Positions 42,548 to 47,961 of a stretch of DNA of 47,961 nucleotides are shown in pieces. The notes beneath the pieces were generated by a model, which had not been told where the DNA came from, ran no database searches, and saw only the letters and a program-made list of their open reading frames with translations. Positions within the stretch are counted from its first letter, which is position 1. The number at the start of each line of letters is the position of its first letter. The position numbers and the translations under genes were made by a program. The stretch is from CAIKZZ01 sp036742455 (lineage in GTDB: Bacteria; Pseudomonadota; Gammaproteobacteria; Steroidobacterales; Steroidobacteraceae). The stretch covers positions 1-47,961 of the forward strand of contig DAINQU010000021.1 of assembly GCA_036742455.1 (NCBI GenBank), read 5' to 3'.

Positions 42548-42580
42548 GGGGTAGCGTCGCTCCTCGAGTGCCGCTACCCC
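42548..42580 (+). terminator. Hairpin closing the catabolic operon
   Basis: GGGGTAGCG (42548-42556) and CGCTACCCC (42572-42580) pair perfectly over 9 bp with a 15-nt loop, 35 bp after the NmrA stop. No T-run follows, so it may be a rho-assisted or processing structure. Confidence 0.6.
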
Positions 42581-42765
42581 GTATCCCCGGCTGACATCAG
42601 GGACGGTCTTCGAGTGCCGTTGCGGCGCAAAAATCACCTCGTCATTTGCGTGGATGTCGAACGGCGTCGTCGGGTCGCCGCGTACAACCGGTTCCTGTAC
42701 CCTCGGAGGCGAATCCGGCCCTGATGCATCGGGCCCGGACATTACGTTCTGTGCGAGGTGGGCCC

Positions 42766-43320
42766 ATGGCGACTGGTCGGTGGTTGAGTGTGTTGGTGTT
42801 GGCCGCGGCCACGGCCACGGCTGAGACCCCGCCGGTTCGGGTACAGGGCGCTCGCATCGACGCCCACCTACAGGCCCTCGCGCAGTTCGGCAAGAACCCC
42901 CAAGGGGGCGTGAGTCGCGTCGCCTACAGCGACGCCGACGTGGCGGGCCGCGCCTACGTGCTCGGTCTGATGCGCGAGGCTGGTTTGTCGGTGCAGGTGG
43001 ATGCGGCCGGCAATTTGGTCCGGCGCCGCGAGGGAACAGAGCCGGGTTTGCGGCCCCTCGTGATCGGTTCCCATATCGATTCCGTGCCCGAGGGTGGCAA
43101 CTACGACGGGGATGTCGGGTCGTTGGCGGCGATCGAAGTGGCACAGGTGCTCAAGGAGCGTGGGGTGACGCTGCGTCACCCCCTCGAGGTCATCGTGTTC
43201 TCGAACGAAGAGGGCGTGATGCTCGGCAGCACCGCGCTCACGCACGGCATCGATGCGGCGCGCCTCAATCTGGTCTCTCAAAGTGGCAAGACGGTCCGGG
43301 AAGGGGTCGCCCGGGGATAA
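42766..43320 (+). pseudogene. 3'-truncated M20-family carbamoylase/allantoate-hydrolase copy
   Basis: 184 residues from the ATG at 42766 (GAGGTG upstream) against about 410-430 for intact members. It carries a signal peptide (MATGRWLSVLVLAAATATA) and the first metal ligands (GSHIDSVPEGGNYDGDVG, FSNEEGVMLGS). It is clearly homologous to residues about 25-165 of the enzyme at 18012-19322 (FGKNPQGGVSRVAYSDADVAG against YGANPEGGASRVGFSDAELAG). It stops just after SGKTVREGVARG. The C-terminal dimerisation and last metal ligand are missing. The HAF-protein gene begins 45 bp later, so a deletion or insertion probably removed the rest. Confidence 0.8.
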
Positions 43321-43365
43321 TGTTGGATCCCTAACGATGTCCGTCAGTCTTCAGTAGGACCATTC

Positions 43366-43391
43366 ATGCGCCAGACTTCACGGACGATTCG
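43366..43391 (+). repeat. Duplicated signal-peptide segment, copy 1
   Basis: The 26 bases from the start codon are identical to those starting the collagen-like gene at 44817; similarity continues for about 30 further bases with scattered changes. Both encode MRQTSRTIR then an Ala/Leu hydrophobic core. Confidence 0.85.
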
Positions 43392-44766
43392 GGTCGCCGT
43401 TGCCGCTGCTTTGGGATTGGTAGCCACCCTTGGTCTTGCATTCCCTAGCAATGGTGCAACGGCACCCTCCAAAGGGTCTCCTCAGTCGATTTCATTAGGC
43501 CCTGTCCCGTTGGTTTCTGTCGGTGGAGTGGGGCCGTTATTCGCTTCTGCGAGCTCTGGTCTCCCTGTGATATTCAGCAGTCAGACTCCTGCCGTTTGCT
43601 CGGTTAAGGCGCCTTTCGTCACAGGCTTACAAATGGGGGTCTGCTCCATCGCTGTTTCTCAATTGGGGAACAAGTCTTTCGCTCCTGCTCAGTCGGCGAG
43701 TATGGCGATACCGATCGGGCCGGTTAAGCCGGTTGTCGCTCCGATTGCATCCTCTACAAAATACAAAATCACTTTCTTGCCAAGTCCTGATGGATTGGTT
43801 GCACCGACCGCACTCAACAATCTAGGCCAAATCGCGGGATATTACTTTTTGAGTGATGGGACCTATCACGGATTTCTGACGGGGCCTAATGGTGTGGGTA
43901 TTGCTGATATCGGTGGATTGGGCGCTACGAACAGCCTGATACATTCTATTAATGACAGCGGAATGATCGGTGGGCGCTGTGAAGTGCCAGGCGTCACGGT
44001 CGCTGATGGCTACTCCGGTCAATGTGCTTTCCTATCCGGCCCGAATGCTACCCAGATTCACGCCCTACCAGCTTTGGGCTCTGACACGACTGCCACAATT
44101 ACCGGTTTGAATGTCTATGGCGCGGCAGTTGGCCGTTCGCGAAACGGTACCACGTTATTTGAACGAGCTTTTTCGCTGCCTGTTGGTACGCAGGTGCCTA
44201 TCGAGCTGCTGTCTTCGTTAGGACTGCAGACGTGGGCTGCCGCAATCAACGACAGCGGTCAGATTGCGGTCACGGAAGTATTGGCAGGTAATCCATTGAC
44301 GAATGCCGATAGCCTTCGAATTGAGCCTAACGGTAGCGTCACTAAGATCGGTTCCGTTCCTGGGTACATGAGCATCCCCACGGCGATGAATAACGCTGGA
44401 GAAATTGCAGGGGGACTTCAGTTGCTAGGGGACAGTTGGGCTTCCGCAGGACGGTGGACGTTCTATGCTGATCCGAATGGCCAGAACATGCGAATTGTTC
44501 CGTCTTTAGGCGGAACCACAACCTGGCCTTACTGGATTGATAGAAATGGCTCAATTACGGGTTCTTCACAGATAGCCGGCAATGTCGAGGCACACGCTTT
44601 CGTTACGGCACCTCACGGCGGAGCGATGCATGACCTGAATCAAGATGTCGCGCTCGCGCCCGGCAACTATCTTCAGTATGCAATTTCGATGAACAACTCC
44701 GGACAGATACTGGTCGTGGATGCGCTGTCGAATGTCTATCTATTGACGCCCGTTAAGAAGAAATAG
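43366..44766 (+). CDS. Secreted HAF-repeat protein
   Basis: 466 residues. Signal peptide (MRQTSRTIRVAVAAALGLVAT), then a possible Ig-like module (about 40-115, with CSVKAPF and VCSIAVSQ forming a Cys pair). A series of HAF-type repeats follows from about 140, each with an 'alanine/asparagine-glycine' core such as PTALNNLGQIAGYYF, IHSINDSGMIGGRC, WAAAINDSGQIAVTE, PTAMNNAGEIAGG and YAISMNNSGQILVV. The HAF repeat is found in extracellular proteins of unknown function, probably forming a propeller. The GC content is visibly lower than in the catabolic operon. The first 30 codons match the collagen-like gene downstream almost exactly, which points to duplication. Confidence 0.8.
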   Translation: MRQTSRTIRVAVAAALGLVATLGLAFPSNGATAPSKGSPQSISLGPVPLVSVGGVGPLFASASSGLPVIFSSQTPAVCSVKAPFVTGLQMGVCSIAVSQLGNKSFAPAQSASMAIPIGPVKPVVAPIASSTKYKITFLPSPDGLVAPTALNNLGQIAGYYFLSDGTYHGFLTGPNGVGIADIGGLGATNSLIHSINDSGMIGGRCEVPGVTVADGYSGQCAFLSGPNATQIHALPALGSDTTATITGLNVYGAAVGRSRNGTTLFERAFSLPVGTQVPIELLSSLGLQTWAAAINDSGQIAVTEVLAGNPLTNADSLRIEPNGSVTKIGSVPGYMSIPTAMNNAGEIAGGLQLLGDSWASAGRWTFYADPNGQNMRIVPSLGGTTTWPYWIDRNGSITGSSQIAGNVEAHAFVTAPHGGAMHDLNQDVALAPGNYLQYAISMNNSGQILVVDALSNVYLLTPVKKK

Positions 44767-44816
44767 TCCCAGTCCATCGACCAAAATCTAACGAATTTCG
44801 CTAAGGAACAGCTTTC

Positions 44817-44842
44817 ATGCGCCAGACTTCACGGACGATTCG
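44817..44842 (+). repeat. Duplicated signal-peptide segment, copy 2
   Basis: Second copy of the 26-base identity with 43366-43391; see the collagen-like and HAF-protein entries. Confidence 0.85.
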
Positions 44843-46667
44843 GCTCCCCGTTGCCGCGGCATTGGGGTTGGCGGCATCGGGTGCACAGGCCGCTCCGGCT
44901 ATTACCTCAATACTCACGACGTATTCATCACAAGGGACGCCCACTGCGTTAATCATTGCGGGTAGTGGGTTTTGTTCGAACACTACCGGTGCGTGTACCA
45001 CGTCGCCAACGGTTGCCGTCAACGGCTCCAATTTAACAGTGTCTGCGGCGACTGCAGGAAGCCTTACTGCCACCTTCGCTGTTGCGCCTCCTGACGGCGA
45101 TTACACACTTTCTCTGACTGCGGGAACGTTGGGACCAACAACGTTCTCTCTACACGTCGAGAGTTTGGACAAGGGTCCAACTGGACCCACAGGCCCAACA
45201 GGCGCAACCGGTCCGGCTGGTAGTGCGGGCGCTAAAGGTGCGACGGGAGCGACAGGTACTACAGGCGCAGCTGGCCCAAAAGGCGCTACTGGGGCTACCG
45301 GTGCAACGGGTGCCGCTGGTTCAGCTACCGTTACGATTGGGACTACGACGACCGGCGCAGCCGCTTCAAGTGCGTCAGTCACTAACGCGGGAACGAGCAC
45401 CACCGCTAAGCTTAATTTCACCATTCCCCAAGGCGCAACTGGTCCGACAGGGGCGGTCGGGGCAACAGGGCCGGCCGGTTCCACCGGTTTGCAGGGTGTG
45501 CAAGGTGTTCAAGGCCTCCAGGGTGTTGCGGGTCCCCAGGGACTCCAGGGTGTACCCGGGGCACCCGGTATAAATGGCATCAACGGAATCAACGGAATCA
45601 ACGGAATCAACGGCACTCAGGGCCCTGTAGGGGCTACCGGTCCGCAAGGTATTCCGGGTGCAACTGGATCCACTGGATCAACGGGTGCGACCGGGTCAGG
45701 TTTTACCTTTCAGGGCAATTGGGATGCTGCGATTCCGTTTAAGGCGGGTGATGTTGTCGTTTTTTCCGGTAGCGCCTATATCGCCATCCAATCTAATTCC
45801 GCGATCGTACCTGCGAACGACGTCCAATCGAATTTTGGTCTGAATTGGGCCGTTCTGGCCGCAAAAGGTGCCGACAGTACGGTGCCTGGTCCAACGGGGC
45901 CCCAAGGTAACGACGGTCTGCCAGGTCCCGTTGGCCCTTCGGGCGCGGTGGGGCAAGATGGATTGATGGGACCTCCGGGGCCATTGGGATCAATAGGCCC
46001 GGCGGGCGATCTTGGCCCCACCGGACCGGCGGGTGCTGACGGATCTCCTGGTCCGACGGGACCGACGGGACCGACGGGTCCGGTAGCAGTGGCCAATCCT
46101 GCTCTGGTCGTCGTGGATGCCGGAGGAAATTACGTCGGACCGCTCTACTCGACCACGGGATGTGGGCCGATTTACTGCGGCAGTTACAACACTTACATGT
46201 ATACGGTGATGAGCGACGCAACGGCCGGTCTGTACGCACTGCCTCTGTTTCCGGTACCGCCTGCCGGAAATCCGACGCTGCGCCTCGCGTCCGGCCCTTC
46301 CGACAACGCCCCAAATTACGGCAATTCAAACCCTGCCACGCTGCGACCAGCATCAATTGATGTCGCGCGGGCGACCATTTTTTGGACGCAGGCAAATTGC
46401 TCTGGACGGCCATACGCCGACGTTCCGATCGCTCTCTTCAATCTTTGGATCAACACAGCGATGGGATCCGCGACCGCGGCAACCCATTACGTGATTGTGC
46501 CGGGACAAACGCCCGTGTCCGGTGTGAGTTACCAGAGTTACGCCGTGGGCAGTTATTCTGCCGGCGGATTCGCTTGCACGTCGACTACGGGAACGATCGC
46601 GGCTGCCTACAGCTTGCAGGCGATTACTCCAGCGTTTCTATTCCCCTTAACCATACAGTACCGATGA
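44817..46667 (+). CDS. Secreted collagen-like protein with embedded CBM-like module
   Basis: 616 residues. Signal peptide (to about GAQAAP), an IPT/TIG-like domain (about 27-115), then Gly-X-Y repeats rich in GPTG/GATG (about 120-170). A short spacer with SVTNAGTSTTAKLNFTIPQG (a module seen in phage tail-fibre and BclA-type proteins) leads to more Gly-X-Y (about 205-293). A 55-residue insert starting FTFQGNWDAAIPFKAGDVV resembles ChiC/CBM5-12 carbohydrate-binding modules (about 296-350). More Gly-X-Y follows (about 358-421) and a C-terminal globular domain of about 195 residues with two Cys pairs. Likely a trimeric surface adhesin or fibre. It follows the HAF gene by 50 bp and shares its signal peptide. 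Confidence 0.88.
   Translation: MRQTSRTIRLPVAAALGLAASGAQAAPAITSILTTYSSQGTPTALIIAGSGFCSNTTGACTTSPTVAVNGSNLTVSAATAGSLTATFAVAPPDGDYTLSLTAGTLGPTTFSLHVESLDKGPTGPTGPTGATGPAGSAGAKGATGATGTTGAAGPKGATGATGATGAAGSATVTIGTTTTGAAASSASVTNAGTSTTAKLNFTIPQGATGPTGAVGATGPAGSTGLQGVQGVQGLQGVAGPQGLQGVPGAPGINGINGINGINGINGTQGPVGATGPQGIPGATGSTGSTGATGSGFTFQGNWDAAIPFKAGDVVVFSGSAYIAIQSNSAIVPANDVQSNFGLNWAVLAAKGADSTVPGPTGPQGNDGLPGPVGPSGAVGQDGLMGPPGPLGSIGPAGDLGPTGPAGADGSPGPTGPTGPTGPVAVANPALVVVDAGGNYVGPLYSTTGCGPIYCGSYNTYMYTVMSDATAGLYALPLFPVPPAGNPTLRLASGPSDNAPNYGNSNPATLRPASIDVARATIFWTQANCSGRPYADVPIALFNLWINTAMGSATAATHYVIVPGQTPVSGVSYQSYAVGSYSAGGFACTSTTGTIAAAYSLQAITPAFLFPLTIQYR
45576..45611 (+). repeat. Tandem 9-bp repeat in the collagen region
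   Basis: Four consecutive 9-bp units (GGCATCAAC, then GGAATCAAC three times) encode Gly-Ile-Asn triplets. Such arrays allow copy-number change without frameshift and may tune fibre length. Confidence 0.85.
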
Positions 46668-47090
46668 TTCGGCCGACTGAATGTAAACCGTTTGACCGGC
46701 TATACGCCGACATCGGCCGTTCATGCCCGGCCGCGCGACGGAATCACGGCCGGCTACTTCCGCAAGACGATTTGAGAGCACTACGTTCCCGCACGCAAGT
46801 CACCGATTTACTCTTCGGTCAGATAATTCGCGGTAATAGCGATGTCAGCCAGATTTCGTGTAGCGGATAGCATTGCGTGAAGCCGGAATCTGAGTTCGGC
46901 TGCTCGGTGGCTTTTGCGTGGGTGTAGTGTCTGGTCGGATGCACTCCAAACGGGCTCGGGTCCGCGCTGAGGTCTCCAGAGCGTCCGAATCATGCGCCTC
47001 GGTAACCTCAACATCGTCCGCTATCATCGCTGTCCGACGCACCCCGTTGCTCCGCGCAGCCGGTGCCACCCTCACCACAAGGACTCGTCC
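46668..47090. other. Gene-free interval
   Basis: About 420 bp after the collagen-like gene. A short minus-strand frame ending near 46808 (SATRNLADIAITANYLTEE) looks protein-like but lacks a start, ribosome-binding site or recognisable domain. Nothing else supported. Confidence 0.4.
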
Positions 47091-47961
47091 ATGCGCCTCG
47101 CATCCTGCCACCGACTCCTCTGCCTCGCGCTTGTTTTCGCCGCGGCCACGGCACCCTCGGTTGCCGCGCCTATACCGATGGCGGCATTGCTCGAGGGCAC
47201 GCCACCGTCAGGGCTGATCGACAACGCGTCGTTCCTCCCGAGCGCACACCCGCGGCGAGCGCACGAGCGGTTTCAGGGGGCGCTGAGGCTTGATGAGCAT
47301 GTCATGACGACCCGGCCGGCGGACCTTGGCCCGCACACGGTGCTCGGTAAGGATCCGCAGTTCTTCCCCGGAGTGACCCTCACGTTCACGACGGTCGACG
47401 GCGATCTCGTGCCCACGACCGAGGAGGTCATCCGGGTCGGCTCACTGCCGGGTGGGCGTAGCTACTGGGACGTCATCGTCCAGCCCGGGCAGGTGTGGTC
47501 GGATCCTCGCGATCACGGTTGGTCACGCGCGGCGTTCCCGTTCTCGCTCGTCCACATGCAGGAGGGCGAGACGCACCACGGCATTGCGACCTTCCTCTAT
47601 CGGGGCAAGCGCGTCTCGGCCGTGCGCTACCAGATCGTCCAGCAGACGACGCCGGCGCACATCGAAACCTACTTCACGGCGGCCGGGGTTGCGCCGGCGC
47701 ACGTCGAGGCGGCAAGGAACGTCGATTTCGGGGCGCGCGCCCGCGAGCATCGGGCGGTACGCCGTGATGCCATCGTCATCAAGCCCTGGTCCGACCTCGA
47801 GCGGCAGGTTGGCGCGGCGACACTCGCTGGGTTCGCCGATGGGCTTGCCGCCCGCGAGACGGTCGTTACCGGACTCGACTATCACGGCGTTTTCTATCGA
47901 CGCGACTGCACGAGCGCGGCCGGTCCGCTGCCCTGGTGCGAACGGACGCGCTTCGGGATCT
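47091..47961 (+). CDS. Exported protein, cut by window end (possible serine hydrolase)
   Basis: At least 290 residues and open at the window edge. AAGGA lies 8 nt before the ATG at 47091. A signal peptide (to about PSVAAP) is followed by a beta-rich region (LTFTTVDGDLVPTTEEVIRVGSLPGG, WDVIVQPGQVWSDP, YRGKRVSAVRYQIVQQTTPAHIETY). The last visible residues (GPLPWCERTRFGI) resemble the approach to the SxxK motif of a beta-lactamase-fold serine hydrolase, but that motif is beyond the window. The family cannot be settled here. Confidence 0.6.
   Translation, partial: MRLASCHRLLCLALVFAAATAPSVAAPIPMAALLEGTPPSGLIDNASFLPSAHPRRAHERFQGALRLDEHVMTTRPADLGPHTVLGKDPQFFPGVTLTFTTVDGDLVPTTEEVIRVGSLPGGRSYWDVIVQPGQVWSDPRDHGWSRAAFPFSLVHMQEGETHHGIATFLYRGKRVSAVRYQIVQQTTPAHIETYFTAAGVAPAHVEAARNVDFGARAREHRAVRRDAIVIKPWSDLERQVGAATLAGFADGLAARETVVTGLDYHGVFYRRDCTSAAGPLPWCERTRFGI

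Noticed and set aside
45180..46080. The repetitive region of the collagen-like gene as a CRISPR or satellite repeat
   Set aside because: The repeats are in-frame Gly-X-Y codons inside an open reading frame with varied third bases; there are no spacers of constant length.
46808..47014. A short minus-strand frame with a protein-like C-terminus
   Set aside because: No start signal or homologous family could be named, so it was left as a remark in the gene-free interval.

Overview
This 48-kb window is GC-rich, densely coded chromosomal DNA from a Gram-negative bacterium. TonB-dependent receptors, lipoproteins, Tat and Sec signal peptides and a lipocalin all point to an outer membrane. The TIGR01782-type TonB receptor, the BNR-repeat exoprotein and the two signal-bearing amidases resemble gene content of Steroidobacterales, Nevskiales or Xanthomonadales-like gammaproteobacteria; a sphingomonad-like source cannot be excluded. 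The placement is inference only: no rRNA or other phylogenetic marker is present.

Layout. (1) 1-653: two small envelope genes, one cut by the window edge, then a terminator. (2) 1015-2461: a decayed Ig-like/beta-propeller gene with several frameshifts. (3) 2528-14271: an amino-sugar locus, most likely for N-acetylgalactosamine (GalNAc). A minus-strand operon runs transporter - agaZ - agaS - kinase - TonB receptor. A DeoR-family regulator (agaR-like) is divergent from it. An amidohydrolase and a Tat-exported GH36 glycosidase follow. GH36 would release the sugar, the receptor and DMT permease import it, the kinase phosphorylates it, AgaS deaminates/isomerises it and AgaZ supports aldol cleavage. 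The deacetylase, tagatose-6-phosphate kinase and catalytic aldolase subunit are not in the window. (4) 14860-22786: a secreted Asp-box protein, an exported M20-type carbamoylase/allantoate-hydrolase-like enzyme and two exported amidase-signature enzymes. (5) 23005-24349: a lipocalin lipoprotein, an IS3 OrfA remnant with a perfect palindrome at its start codon, and a MAPEG protein.

(6) 24477-42513 is the most interesting part: an apparently complete and unfamiliar catabolic island. A TetR regulator lies beside a minus-strand operon (HbpS/GlcG-like protein, CocE-type hydrolase, flavin reductase). A long plus-strand operon carries a TonB receptor, two group-D (acyl-CoA-dehydrogenase-fold) monooxygenases, two SnoaL-like proteins, three SDRs, a Rieske oxygenase, a pirin, an FAA-family hydrolase, an extradiol-type VOC dioxygenase, a BKACE enzyme and an NmrA-like protein. 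The 463-bp divergent control region holds two copies of a TetR-like operator and two copies of GAAATTTCC exactly 32 bp apart. The gene set suggests uptake and hydrolysis of an ester or amide, O-demethylation and hydroxylation of an aromatic ring, meta-cleavage, and beta-keto-acid cleavage. A strong hairpin closes the operon.

(7) 42766-47961: a 3'-truncated paralogue of the carbamoylase, two secreted proteins (HAF-repeat and collagen-like) that share a duplicated signal-peptide segment, and an exported protein running off the window end. I saw no tRNA, rRNA, CRISPR array or complete insertion sequence.
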